NCBI GenBank assembly: GCA_023213395.1
Contig: CM041465.1
Span: 157,735,741-157,799,740 of the forward strand
DNA: 64,000 nt
Origin: Cycas panzhihuaensis
Lineage: Eukaryota; Cycadophyta
Direction: 5' to 3'
The translations under genes were made by a program, and so were the position numbers. Position 1 is the first letter of the stretch. Every line of letters starts with the position of its first letter. The notes below the pieces were generated by a model that was not told the origin of the DNA, ran no database searches, and saw only the letters and a program-made list of their open reading frames with translations. This document shows positions 9,855 to 20,543 of this stretch, piece after piece.

Positions 9855-10532
9855 CTAATAGTCCACAAATTTCATCCCGTTTTCATCATCTGAAGAATTG
9901 CAGATTTCCCCAAAGTAAGTCGGCTCTGTTTCTTGGAGGTTGATCGTTTTGGTTGGTTCTTCGATTGTGTGGTAGAGATTTCTTTCGTCAAATGAAGATG
10001 TTGTTGCTTCACTCACAATAATCGTGCTTGAACCGTCGTCGGGTATTATTTCGATCAATTTTTTTCCCAACATTGGTAATACTACTTCATTTCCTCCATC
10101 TGACAATGTGAAGGTTACATCTTTCCAACTCTGGAGACATTGTGTTTTGTATAACCAAGTTCTCCCCAATAAGGTTGGATAGGGTGTTGCACCCTTCTCT
10201 GTCTCCACAATGGTGAAATCGATTTTAACGACAATTCCTGCTACATCCACCTTGATGTTGGCCAGTTTCCCCACGGGTTGTACCAACAATTCATTGGCTA
10301 GCTTCAACAAATAAGTTGCCGCCTGCAACTTTGGGATTCCCAACTTTCACCATATCGAGGTTGGCAGTACATTCACAGCAGCTTCTTCGTCCACGATTAC
10401 CCTTGGAATCTTTCTCCCAACACAATGATTGTTACCATGGGATCCATGTCGAAAGATGTCATCACTTTCTTGAAACTCTTGGTGATTCCTTCTTGTAATA
10501 TTCCTCCTTTGATCCAATCTATCAATTGGCAT
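9855..10532 (-). pseudogene. Gypsy-1 aspartic protease
   Basis: The protease cleaves the Gag-Pol polyprotein. The active-site region is at about 10345-10400 (RVIVDEEAAVNVLP), followed by KLGIP, then the beta-strand segments LANIKVDVAG and YPTLLGRTWL near the end. In the family the catalytic motif is D-[TSG]-G-[SA]; here it reads D-E-E-A-A, so the essential glycines are replaced by glutamate. A TGA stop at about 10344-10346 splits the domain (blocks 10347-10532 and 9855-10343, same frame). The C-terminal end runs in frame, through a TAG, into the Ser/Asn-rich stretch at 9546-9854. Confidence 0.8.
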
Positions 10533-11145
10533 ATGGGGATTGTTAATTGCAATTGTTTCACCAAGTTTTCCATCAACAACAACATTCGTGGAATATCCTC
10601 CGCTGGTAATCCCTTAAACAATTCCTCCATTTGTACCATTTGGGGTTGTGTTTTTTGCTCCTCCGATATTTTTTCTTTCTCCTTTTGTCTATTTTTTCTT
10701 ATATACACATGCTTAGTTTCTGGTTTCCCCATTGGCAACATGGTATTTGTTTGGGTTAACTCTCCCAATATCTGTTTCGCTTGTCTGAATCGGTTTATCT
10801 CACCTTCATCCATGTTCTCTTTTTGCTTCTTTTGGAGTTTTACATTTTTACTACTCTCTAGTATAATCATCATTAAATTGGTGGCCTTGGCTTTCCCTTT
10901 GCAATCTTCCGTTCTATGCTCACTTGGCCCCCAATTGTTGCATACGAACGATTTTTGTTCGTACTCTCGCTTAGTTGCGCATTCTGATTTCCAATGTCTA
11001 AATTGTAGACATATGAGATGTCTCCCATGGGTTGTTTCTTCCTCAAGGATTCTTGTGTACTCCTTGTTGTGTATACATTCTGAGGTGGGTTGCCTTCTCT
11101 TCCCCTGCCTCGTCCTCTATACGATCTTCCTCTAAGATTGTAAAA
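10533..11145 (-). pseudogene. Gypsy-1 gag-protease linker
   Basis: A lysine/glutamine-rich stretch between the zinc knuckles and the protease reads in a different frame from both (best block 10397-10873). A helical segment MLLLMENLVKQLQL is visible. Before it, an arginine/glycine-rich patch (GRSYRGRGRGR, about 11100-11135) follows the last zinc knuckle, a common nucleic-acid-binding tail of gag. At least two frameshifts are needed to read through. Confidence 0.55.
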
Positions 11146-12453
11146 TCAATCCTTTGTCGTATGACTATCCACATCACATATGTGGCACCATATGTCCCTT
11201 TGGTGCATTACACTATTCTTCGGATTAATTTCACATTCCTTTGTCGTGTGTGAACTTTCTTCGCAGATGTGGCACCACTTTTCAACCTTAAATTCGCGAT
11301 CCTTCTTTTTCTTTGCCTCTTTCTCTTCTCTGTTATTTTTCATCTTTAATCTTGCTACTTCTTTTCTCAAAGCTTCCACTTCTGATTCCTCTTCTGAGAC
11401 TCCCACCGGACAGAAGGGTCGGTTATGTTGATTCTGCTTGATTTCCCTTATCTCCTCTTGTAATCTTAGTAGGAGGGGGTCGTGCCCTCTGGCTTGAGCG
11501 TCCATCTCTGCTTCAAAATCTAGTGCCAAATCCTGGGCATTCTTGAATGATTTCAATGAATGTGCATGCATCATAGATCTCAGCTTTTCATTTAATCCTC
11601 TGACAAAATAATTGTTCATGTTGTGGTCTGTCACTGTCTCGTTGATCATATTGGCAGCAATGATTTTCATTCGGCTGATATAAGTCAATATTGATTCTCA
11701 CAGTCTTTGTTTGGTTTCCCTTAAGGCAATTTCTACCGCTTCATTGCTTCGGAACTTCTGAAACCTTTCCTCAAAAGACTTCTTTATGTTGGCCCATGTT
11801 TTCTTCTTATTCAACTCCTTGTACCATGCCAATGGTACTCCCCTCAATGTGCAAGTGAATCTGGCCTTTATTTCATCTTCATCTGTGATTTTCTTTACAT
11901 CAATCAAGTTTTAGAACAAATATACATGCTCTGTTGCATCTGAGGTGTCATTAAAGATCAATTTTTCAAAATCTCTGTAGTTGTCCATCTTGGGTGACTG
12001 CACTGGTGTTCCACCCAGTGGTGATTCTTCTCCTTTTTCCTCCTCAAGGGATTCTACTTCTTCCTCTTCACCCTTCCCTTTAGGTGGTGTGTTTGGAGTG
12101 CTTACTGCAATGCTATCCCTTCCAAATAGGGGATTCTTAAATGGCATCTTTAGGTGTATAGGCTCTAGCACACCTAGCACTTGTAGCGTCAATGGTGTGA
12201 CGACTATATACGATTGTTCAGACCCTCTGTCTGATGAATCCTCAAAAAGCTGCCTTGTTAACTTGTTTTCCCAATATGCCAAGGGACCTTCCTCTGCCTT
12301 CTTCTCGTTATCACTTAGGTCTTTCGGGGTATCTTCCACAGGTGTATTCTCCTCCTTCCTTAGGGCGTCTTTATGTTCCTCATTCACTTTTGGTTTTTCT
12401 TCCCTTTCTAGGCTAAACAGGTGATACTTGATTGGGGCTGGTGTTAATACCAT
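11146..12453 (-). pseudogene. Gypsy-1 gag with zinc knuckles
   Basis: Gag builds the particle and packages the RNA. One frame runs over the full length with two internal stops, TAA at 11911-11913 and TGA at 11698-11700; both are single C-to-T changes away from Gln and Arg codons. The order is an acidic, low-complexity N terminus of about 180 residues, then a Retrotrans_gag domain with FTCTLRGVPLAWYKEL and WANIKKSFEERFQKF, then a charged coiled-coil-like stretch. C-terminal CCHC knuckles follow, CHICEESSHTTKEC and a partner CHICDVDSHTTKD that lost its last Cys to a stop. The ATG at 12453 opens about 370 bases downstream of the 5' LTR. Confidence 0.85.
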
Positions 12454-12824
12454 TTGTTCGCCATTGTTTCCCTCTCCTTGCTCCTGAGGTGTCTGGGCTC
12501 CACTTGCCTCAGATTCTTAAATGGACTATCCCTTAGTCTCGTTATTATGCGAACTTAGTCTTCTTGCCCTTCTCAATTTTGACTCCTTTGACCATCGTAA
12601 TGCTCTCTATCTACTTGTTTCTTTCCCCTTAGGTGAAGTATCATTTTGTGGCTCTCCCACCTTCAAAGGCCTCTTAGGTGGCATTGGAAGGTCCCCTGGC
12701 TATCAGAGGCTTAGTTACAACCTGCCATCACGACGACAGCCAGGGTCCTTTGTCCTTTGAACATTCCCCTTTGTGAAACTCCTGGCCCTAGTCCCTCCTC
12801 AGTGGACGTAGGCAACAAAACCAA
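12454..12824 (-). other. Gypsy-1 leader with possible PBS
   Basis: This is the untranslated leader between the 5' LTR and the gag start. Directly at the LTR edge the minus strand reads TTGGTTTTGTTGCC (12811-12824). This matches 10 of 14 positions of TTGGCGCCGTTGCC, the usual site next to the LTR in Tat/Athila-type elements, so it is probably a decayed primer binding site. No other feature was seen. Confidence 0.5.
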
Positions 12825-13661
12825 TGTTGACCTTGGGTTTTATCTCCCTATTGAGATAAGTACACTTGTCAAGGTATCACTGGTAGTCTAGTCTAGGATA
12901 CGGTCAACGTGCTACATACACTTTAATCATCACAGATTTATTCACAATTCCATATAACAATGTCACAGTTACACACAACAATACAATAAACAACACATAT
13001 TCATCATCCAATTCTCATAAAACACATAGAATCCACATTTCCACGTAACTCTTCCTTTATTAAACAATAAGTTTTTACACAACAGGTGCTGGAATGCATT
13101 CCCTATGTATTCCAACCATATACACTAATGTTGTCATATGCATTCCTGAAAAGTACACATCATTATATCTTTGCTTTGTCTTTGCTTGCATACGTCTTGC
13201 TCTGGTACTACTGAGTATCTGAATACTTGGCTCTCACCCTACTAGAATGGTCCTTGTGAAGTCCCTTAAATGTGCCTTCTTAGTGTCCTTTGGTTGAAGG
13301 GTTATGACTCCCTGTCATAACCGTACCCTTTCAGCTGTAAGCGCACCTCTTTGTTAGTCTTTAGTTAATCTTCTTAACTGCTGTCTTAATCATCCGTACG
13401 TCCGTATGTACGTCTGATGTCATCCTAGGTATCCATCTGTCAAGTTCTGCCGTGCATACCTTTTACATGCGCTTGCGTCGTCGAGGATGCGTATACTACG
13501 TTGCACCTTTTCGTGTATGCACCGCCATACGCACCTGCACGCTAATTTTCCTCTTCTTTTGCCTCATGTGTACCTCTGTACGGTCCACACCTGCACATCC
13601 AAGGTCATACAACCTATCTCTGGTATCCACATAGCCCAGTGTGTCAAAATATGTCCCAACA
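12825..13661 (-). repeat. Gypsy-1 5' LTR
   Basis: This 837-bp LTR is homologous over its whole length to the 3' LTR but is clearly diverged and carries only one copy of the 38-bp repeat. Its edges are TGTTGACC on the left and GTCCCAACA on the right. Copia gag starts immediately to the right at 13662. Confidence 0.85.
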
Positions 13662-13780
13662 GTAAGCACATCAGATAAATCATTAAGAAGAAATATGCTC
13701 TCCATTTGATGTTTCCATATCCAGTAATTATCAATTCCATTCAATTTTCCAGTGATGATATTCACCATATTTGTAGCCAT
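13662..13780 (-). pseudogene. Copia-A gag, N-terminal part
   Basis: Starting with ATG at 13778-13780, this encodes the N terminus of a Copia gag with the typical motif L-x-G-x-[ND]-[NY]-x-x-W (KLNGIDNYWIWKHQM). The coding sequence stops at the Gypsy-1 insertion site after about 40 codons and resumes at 3084 in the same frame. Apart from the insertion, no stop is seen in this part. Confidence 0.75.
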
Positions 13781-14960
13781 AGCAATAAAATTAATTTAAA
13801 CACTATAATAGTTAAGTGCAAATATGAAAATGAAACTGAATCAAGTGTACTCCAATGCACAAATCAATAGACCATTCACAATTCCTCACCAAGAGCTCTC
13901 AAAACACTCTTTTGGACCTCAAACTCTGTCCACTCTCTCTCTCTCGAAAAAAGAATATTATTAAGATTTGTGTCTCTCTTAGTCTTGGACCAATTTTTTG
14001 AGCTAATTTTTGGTGGTACAAAAGGGTGCTTTTGGTAGTACAATGAGCAGGAGATAGGAAATTTCAAAATGACTTGCTAAAAATGAGAGAGAAGTGAAGT
14101 GTATTAACCCTATTTTTTTTAGAATCTTAAAGTGGTTGCTTTAGCCTTCAAAAAGTGAATTAGTGCCCTGTCTGCTAATGTGACTAAGGTGGCTATAGGC
14201 ACTAAGGGGCTTTAGACTACAAAAATAAATTATAAAACAACATAATTGAAATCAACTTAGGCTTACAAAATATGCCAAAGTCAAAAAAAAATTTCTTACG
14301 TCCTTGATTTTCTAACTTTTTTAGTAGGCAACAACGATTTATGAATTTGACTTTGATCTGCTTGTTTCCCTCACTCCAACATTGTGAATGCAGTTGTTTA
14401 ACTCTTCACAAATGTCATCTCACAATATGCAAACGAATGCCTTTAGCTTGACAACATGTAATCTGTCCAACCGTCACAACCCACTACTGCGAAAATTTTG
14501 ATTGTCCCTTCACTAGCTTCAGCACCACGATCTCACTGGTGGCTCTCAATCAACTACATTTGCAGTCTGCGGTCTACTACCTCGTGTCCTTGCTCAACGA
14601 TTTGAGTTTATCACTAACTGTGATTGTTATTTGTCCTCTACGATTTGGCCTCTATGTTTTTATGCACGTAGTCTCCTCTACTATTTGCGTTTTTACACAA
14701 TGATGTTTGCAATAACTTGCCCAGACACAAACTTCTCAACCACAAAGTCAAGGAAGGATCTTTCAATGGTCTTCAACAATGACCTAGCTTGGGCTTATAC
14801 AAATTGTCGTGTCCTCCAACAATGGAGATATCCAACAATTGATGCCTTCCTTCAACCTGCAATATGGTTTTATTTATTTACTTATATTTTGTTTTGGAAT
14901 AAAAGGAGAGAAAAAATTCACCTAGAAAATTTGACTTACAACTTCTGATTTGGAGTTAAG
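13781..14960. other. Probable Copia-A leader, non-coding
   Basis: No convincing gene is seen. The segment lies between the Copia-A gag start and a minus-strand PBS-like site at 15012-15023, so it is probably the 5' leader of Copia-A, perhaps with further insertions, since 1.2 kb is long for a Copia leader. It contains a short CT run at 13930-13944. The open frames at 13876-14067 and 14631-14948 match nothing known. Confidence 0.4.
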
Positions 14961-15067
14961 TGCCAGTCCTTGAATTGATAAGGATTGGTTCCATGAACAA
15001 CAACAACTTGTATTTTGATACCAAGTCAAAAAATTGGTGGGTTTGATATTATTTAAGAATAGGACAT
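14961..15067. repeat. 107-bp direct duplication, left copy
   Basis: This matches 20777-20883 at most positions, and both copies are exactly 107 bases, starting TGCCA and ending AGGACAT. It contains TTTTGATACCA, the complement of the Copia PBS TGGTATCAAAA, and the first bases of the adjacent LTR. The two copies sit immediately outside Copia-B on either side. Confidence 0.8.
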
Positions 15068-15288
15068 AATGTCTTATCCTCTAAGTACTAGCATCTTATG
15101 TTAGTGACTTGATTGTAACATATAATGTTAGCCATGTAATATATCTGTAACGTATCATGTTAGTTGTGCTTCTAACCCTAACCTCTCATTAGAGGCCTCT
15201 TATATAAATATGTACTATACCTCTCAATTCAAGACAAGTCATTTTTCAGTTCTGTCTTGCTAGCTTTTGCTTGTAGTTAGCTCTAACA
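15068..15288 (+). repeat. Copia-B 5' LTR (5' truncated)
   Basis: This segment is homologous to the 3' LTR from its 11th or 12th base on (AATGTCTTATCC). It ends AGCTCTAACA directly before the PBS. It has TATATAAATATG near 15200, a plausible TATA box, and CTCTCAATTCAAGAC downstream. Confidence 0.8.
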
Positions 15289-15300
15289 TGGTATCAGAGA
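15289..15300 (+). promoter_or_regulatory. Copia-B primer binding site
   Basis: TGGTATCAGAGA follows the LTR end directly. It matches the initiator-Met tRNA primer site TGGTATCAGAGC used by most plant Copia elements, with one mismatch. Confidence 0.9.
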
Positions 15301-16295
15301 TAGGCATGCTTATTCTCAGCGTTTGAAGGAGGAATTTTGTACCATCGCATGGACTATCCATACAATCGTATGGACAAAATTTTGATATGCTCAAAAGCAG
15401 ATGAAATTTGGTTAGCAGGTGCGCCTCTTTGAGCTAATCATCTTTGTCTAAAGGCTCGAAGCCCGATTCTCAGTCGTTCGCCCTAGATCTGCAAAAAATA
15501 GAGCTCGGTTATGTGGAGCTTCCATCAGTCATTTCTCTTTGTACGGTTGATCATTTCAGTTGAGACCGGTATCAATCGAAATATCTTGAGAAGAGCTTTC
15601 ATTTAGTTTATGATTCGACCTGGTTCATCACATGCACAAGCAAAGATGAGCAAAAAAGGCTCGGAACCCTAGCCACTAGTTTGAATTTTGTGGGCCATTT
15701 TCTCATCAACGAAAGCTCTGATTAAAAGTCTAAGACCAGATTTAGAATCCTCTCCACAAAATCTCTCTATTGACTCCAATTTAGATTGATTTTGAGAAAG
15801 TTGATTTTTTGACCTCTCTCCCAAGTTCATACAACAGTCTATATGGTTGACCGTACAATACAAGTTCTTCATAAATCAGGAAAGTGCCTTTAGTCCTGCC
15901 CTCATTTGCACTATAATCATTTTATTCCTTTTCACTTGCTCCATTTTTTAGGCTTTTTTTTTTTTTTTTAAGGGAAGAAACTCAATAGTTGCACCGTATT
16001 TTCCTTTCTTTTACCTATTTCACAGGTAGATAACTCTGCTTGGCAGCTAGCTATTCTCAACCGTAGAGACCCTGTTCGGGGGCTCTATAGAAATTGTGTT
16101 GCATTTGTCATTATTGGCTATGCACGTTTTCCATTTAAACCAACGCGTGAAGTGAGGGGATGCGAAAGGACCCAATACCCAGGCCTTAGACTGAGCTCGG
16201 TCACGGATTTGAGCTTCCACGTACCGAAAGGTATATCGAAGGACCCTACAGGACCTTGAGCCCATCCTAAAATGGGAAGCTCGACCATTCGCTGA
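15301..16295 (+). other. Copia-B leader, unusually long
   Basis: No gene is seen. At about 1.1 kb between PBS and gag this is long for a Copia element, and a tRNA-like segment at its right end suggests that it contains foreign insertions. There is a T-rich run at 15954-15970. Confidence 0.4.
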
Positions 16296-16375
16296 AGCCT
16301 CGTAGTGCAGTGGTAAGCGGTTAGTGCCATGAAACTACCTGCCACGAATCTCACTTCGAGATTTATTGATAGGCC
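16296..16375 (+). repeat. tRNA-like / SINE-head-like segment
   Basis: TAGTGCAGTGG at 16303-16313 fits the Pol III A box TRGYNNANNGG perfectly. ACTTCGAGATT at 16353-16363 resembles a B box (GGTTCGANNCC) with C-to-T-type mismatches, at tRNA-like spacing of about 50 bases. It lies in the Copia-B leader. No poly(A) or second copy was found in the window, so a SINE is only a possibility. Confidence 0.35.
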
Positions 16376-16428
16376 GACAAGTCCAGGCAATCCCAAGTCT
16401 AGACTTCTTAGAGTTTATTCACCTCATT

Positions 16429-17260
16429 ATGGCCTCCTCACTTCATCTTGCTGATTCCAAGAAACTTGCCAGAGACAGCTATGAGTCATGCAATACCAAG
16501 ATGCACTCCATTCTTGTGGCTCAAGGAGCTTGGGACCAAACTGAGAGCATCAAACTAGAGCCAACAGGTGTTGTTGAGAAGAAGATATACCTTGAGTAGA
16601 GAGGTCTTGCCCTTGCCTCTATTACACTATCTGTTGTTGACTCCATTTTACCTCACATGGCTAGTGCCATCACTCCTTAGAGGCTTGGAACATACTAAAG
16701 ACCCTGTATGCTCAGAAGAATACCGCTTGCATCATTGCCCTAAAAAACAAATGGCCTTATTGAAGATGTCAGAATTTGAAGATTTCATAACATTTCTTGC
16801 CCGTTTCAAATTATTGCATGAGAACCCGGTGTCTGTCGGGGTCACATATTCTGATGGGGACCTTATTGACCTCATAATTCACAAGCTCCTTGCTCGATTT
16901 AGACACTTCATCACTTCTTACAAGATGACAATTGAAATAGCTCAACCTTCATTTGCTACTGTATGTGGACAACTCCATCATGAACAGATAGAAATCAATA
17001 TGGAAAGTGAGCTAGAAAATGCATTCTCTTTCAAGGTTAGCATTCGGGGTAGGGGCAATTCTACCAAAGGGAACTTTCATAGAACCAATCGGGGAAGAAG
17101 ACGACCAACCAATTACAGGCCTGAAAGGGGACGCTCCCTTCCATGTGCAACCCCACAACAATATTCTGGAGGTCAATCCAACTAGCGGATCATTTGCTTT
17201 TACTGTGAGAAGATAGGTCACTACACCATCAACTTTCGTCATTGCAAGGCTGGCCTAGAA
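16429..17260 (+). pseudogene. Copia-B gag
   Basis: The frame begins with MASSLHLADSKKL at 16429 and shows QGAWDQTESIK, then LALASITLSVVDSIL after a stop near 16597. Further shifts lead to a long block ending 17185 with the LP-x-SY-like segment FITSYKMTIE, a helix rich in E, and an arginine/glycine-rich tail (RGRGNSTKGNFHRTNRGRRR). A zinc knuckle follows at about 17190-17245 (CFYCEKIGHYTINF, the last Cys replaced). It is broken by at least two frameshifts and several stops. Confidence 0.75.
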
Positions 17261-17600
17261 AGCGGGATAATAGCATCTAGGAGCTACTCCAGACAACTTG
17301 ATAGAAGAACAAGAAGAGACAACATTTATCACTGCACTTACTTCAACCACACATAAACAAAACAAAGAAGACTAGTTTATAGACTTAGGAGCCTCCAGAC
17401 ATATGACACACAACGATCTTGGTTTAGCAAGATAAACCCCCCTTCAAGGTGCAAGGTCCGTCGATCTTGGGGACGACACCATTCATGCCATTCAAGAAAG
17501 TGGTACAATTCCAGTTGCCATGCCTAATGGAGATATTAAAATAGTTGGTCAAGTAATGTATGTACCTGGGATGACTAAAAATCTTTTATCTATCTCCTAA
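17261..17600 (+). pseudogene. Copia-B protease
   Basis: The catalytic motif appears as IDLGASRHMTHN at about 17378-17413, corresponding to the family D-S-G-A-S-x-H-M. A downstream segment, VPGMTKNLLSIS at about 17562-17597, is the usual end of the Copia protease domain. Stops interrupt the frame. Confidence 0.75.
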
Positions 17601-18475
17601 TTGACTGACAACAAACTTCAAGTTTTGTTTGATGGTAACAAATGTACTATTTTTGACAAATACAAAGGCAATAAAGTGATTGGTGAAGGCATTAAAACCA
17701 AAGGATTATACAAATTTCTCGCCTCACCAATTCACTCTGTCCTCAATGCAACCCACAATATTGATAATGGAAAGCTTTGGCATTTGTGCTATGGCCATTT
17801 GCCTTATGATGGCTTATCTTCTTTAAGCAAACATGACGTGGTGAATGGATTGCCATAGATAAAGAAAAGAAACTCAGTCTGTGAAGCATGTATGAGGTCT
17901 AAACAACATAGGTTGCAATTTTCTCCAAGCACTAGAAGGCCAACCTGCAAACTCCAATTAATTCATAGTGACCTATGTGGACCTTTGACTCCACCGTTAG
18001 TTCAAGGTGCTCGATACTATATTTAACCTTTATAGATGACTGCAGTAGGAATGTTTGGATAAACTTTCTTAAGCTAAAATCTAATGTATTTGACACCTTT
18101 TCTCAACTTCATGGCCAAGGTTGAGAAAGAAAATGGCCATTATATCAAATGCTTAAGAATAGATAATAGTGGGGAATTCACCTCCAACGAATTCATACAA
18201 TACTACAGAAGACATGGAATATAGAGGCAACACACAACTCCTTACACTCCTCAATCAAATGGAGTAGCTGAAAGGAAGAACAAGACCATAGCATAAATGA
18301 CTTAGTCACTTCTAAAACAAAAGGGAGTATCAAATAGGTACTGGGCGAAGCAGACAATACAACCATATACCTACTCTATCAAAATCCTACTAAGGCCTTA
18401 GGAAACATGACTCCAGAGGAAGCCTGGTTAGGACTGTAATTTGATGTTTCACATCTCTATATCTTTGGATCCACT
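17601..18475 (+). pseudogene. Copia-B integrase
   Basis: A GAG-pre-integrase zinc-binding region is at 17601-17915, with LWHLCYGHLPYDGL and CEACMRSKQHR giving the H-H-C-C pattern. The core at about 17955-18435 shows HSDLCGPL, then RIDNSGEFTS (second catalytic Asp kept) and PYTPQSNGVAERKN (catalytic Glu kept). Stops near 17858, 18024, 18222 and 18294 break it. Confidence 0.8.
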
Positions 18476-18971
18476 GTGTACGTGCATATACGTACTAAAA
18501 AGAGAAGAAAATTGGATGACAGAAGTAGGAAATGTATCTTGGTAGGTTATATTGAAATCCCCAAAGCCTACAGATGCTTGGATCCCTTGAGTGACAAAAT
18601 TTACCCAAGTAGAGATGTATACTTCGACGAAACATCAGATCTTACAGAGGAAGATGACAATCAAACAATTGTCTCATTGGATGATCATGTGACTCTCACC
18701 GTTTCCCATTGGGAACAACGACATCCGGTGGAACATCAATGTGAGTACAACGAAGCATCAAATGGGACCACACAGGTCGGCATGCCAAGAGCTACAAGCG
18801 AATCTGTAGATCAACAACCTGGCTCCTCCACCTCACATGGTATCATTGATGATCAAGAACAATCCTTGCCTACACCGCATAGGAAAATACCTATATGGTA
18901 CTTGAAAACAATGGAGGAATCAAGAACTAACCCTGGTCTCGTCTAAGAAGGAAGAAGAACCAAAAGCCAAA
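18476..18971 (+). pseudogene. Copia-B integrase C-terminus and linker
   Basis: The block 18476-18946 begins with the conserved segment KKRRKLDDRSRKCILVGY and PKAYRCLDPLSDKIYPSRDVYFDE, which is the typical Copia region after the integrase core. It continues into a variable acidic, Ser/Thr-rich linker that precedes RT. Confidence 0.8.
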
Positions 18972-20054
18972 ATGCATTACGGGCTTGTTGCCCACTTTGA
19001 CATCACCTTTCAACAGGCCGATAATGATCCTCATTGGAGCAAAGCCATGGATGAGGAAATGGAGTCAATGGTGAAAAACAAGACCAGGGATTTGATTGAA
19101 CCACTGCCAGACAAACCCATAGTTGGGTGTAGATCGATGTACAAAGTCAGAGAAAAAGTAGATGGCTCCATTGAAAAATACAAGGCCCGTCTTGTGGCCA
19201 AGAGATTTACTCAAACCCAAGGCATTGATTATGAAGAAACATTTGCCCCAGTCAACAAGATGATAACCATCAAAACAATAATTGTGTTGGCCGCTCAAAC
19301 TAATTAGTCGGTGTATCAGATGGATGTTAAGAGAGCCTTTTTCAATGGAGATCTGCAAGAGGAAGTCTACATGCAACAACCTCCTAGATATGTAACCAAG
19401 GGACAAGAACACCTTGTCTGCAAACTCAACAAATCACTTTATGGCCTAAAACAAGCTCCTAAGTCTTGGTATTCTAAGATTGACCCCTACTTGAGGGGTG
19501 TTGGCATGAAATGGTCAGATGTAGATTTTGGACTCTACGTCCACATCAACAAAGACAAACTAATCACTATCCTCGTTGTTTATGTGGATGATTTAATAGT
19601 GACCAGGAGCAACGACAGCTAGATCAACACCCTAAGACATCGATTATCAAAGACTTTTGAAATGATAGACCTAGGGGATCTTCACTACTACTTGGGAATT
19701 GAGGTTCATAAACAGTCAGGTGGGATATTCATCCATCAAGGCAAATACATAACTCGAATCCTAGAAGAGTTCAAGATGACAGATTGTAAGTTTTCTCCTA
19801 CTCCCTTGTGTACAGGAACCAAACTGACTACTGATCTAGAGGGAAAACCAATAGATGAAACTCTTTATAGGAAGCTAGTGGGCAACCTCATATATCTTAC
19901 ATCAACCAGGCCAGACATCATGTTTGCTGTGGGAATACTTTCAAGGTATATGTCTACCCCAAAAGAGTCACATTGGAAAGTAACCAAATGTATACTTCGA
20001 TACTTTCAAGGCACAAAGTCCCATGGGATCCACTACTGCAACCAAGGCACATGA
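18972..20054 (+). pseudogene. Copia-B reverse transcriptase
   Basis: This is an RVT_2-type RT. Block 18972-19307 has WSKAMDEEMESM, KYKARLVAK and GIDYEETFAPV. A single stop at 19305-19307 separates it from block 19311-19622 with DVKRAFFNGDLQEEVYM, LYGLKQAPKSWY and the intact catalytic YVDD at 19581-19592. After another stop, block 19662-20054 has DLGDLHYYLGIEV and the thumb segment YRKLVGNLIYLTSTRPDI. It is well preserved apart from the stops; all catalytic Asp residues are present. Confidence 0.9.
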
Positions 20055-20531
20055 CATTTGACTGGATATTCAAATTTTGACTGGGCAAGAGATATTGACA
20101 GTTAAAAATCCACCACTGATTATTGATTCGGCCTAGGGAACGGGATTATCTCAATGAAAACAAAGAAGCAGTCCATTGTTTCCTTGTCCACTTCTAAAGT
20201 TGAATATCATGCTGCAGTTCAATCAGTGTATGAAGCAATCTGGCTCAGATGGCCTCTTGAAGAATTGAGTCAACCTCAAAGACTCTTCGACCATGGTCAA
20301 CTGTGACAACCAGAGCACCATCCAAATGACTAAGAATCTAGTCTTCCATGCCCGAACAAAGCACATTGAAGTTCACCACCACTTCATCTGAGAAAAAGTG
20401 GACAGAAAGGAGGCTAAATTAAACTATTGTCCTAATGAAGAACAACTAGCAGATATCTTTACGAAGCCTCTCTCCAAGGACAAATTTTTGTATCTCAGAA
20501 ATAAAATCAGGATGATAGCAAAGGATCAGAC
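20055..20531 (+). pseudogene. Copia-B RNase H
   Basis: Recognisable pieces are GYSNFDWAR-like near 20066, STSKVEYHAAVQS near 20188-20226 (the family S-S-[TA]-E-A-E-Y box), an HIEVHHHFI segment near 20364-20390, and DIFTKPLSKDKF near 20453-20488. There are several stops and frameshifts. Confidence 0.75.
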
Positions 20532-20543
20532 ATTAAGAGGGGA
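20532..20543 (+). promoter_or_regulatory. Copia-B polypurine tract
   Basis: TTAAGAGGGGA lies directly before the 3' LTR start TGTTAGA, as required for plus-strand priming. Confidence 0.75.

Larger units (their letters stand above)
3085..13661 (-). mobile_element. Gypsy-1: complete Ty3/Gypsy LTR retrotransposon
   Basis: This is a 10.6-kb minus-strand element. The 5' LTR is at 12825-13661, followed leftward by leader, gag, protease, a gag-like insert, RT, RNase H, integrase, an extra reading frame and the 3' LTR at 3085-3987. Both LTRs have TGTTG/CAACA ends. The flanks are ATAAG (3080-3084) and GTAAG (13662-13666), a 5-bp target duplication with one mismatch, and they fall inside a Copia gag reading frame. 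The gene order and the RT and integrase motifs are those of non-chromovirus plant Gypsy elements (Tat/Athila branch). All genes carry stops or frameshifts, so the copy is dead. Its LTRs differ clearly from each other, implying an old insertion. Confidence 0.9.

Noticed and set aside
10425-11135. 236-codon plus-strand frame
   Set aside because: It is the antisense shadow of the Gypsy-1 gag-protease linker; its hydrophobicity comes from the complement of Lys/Gln codons.
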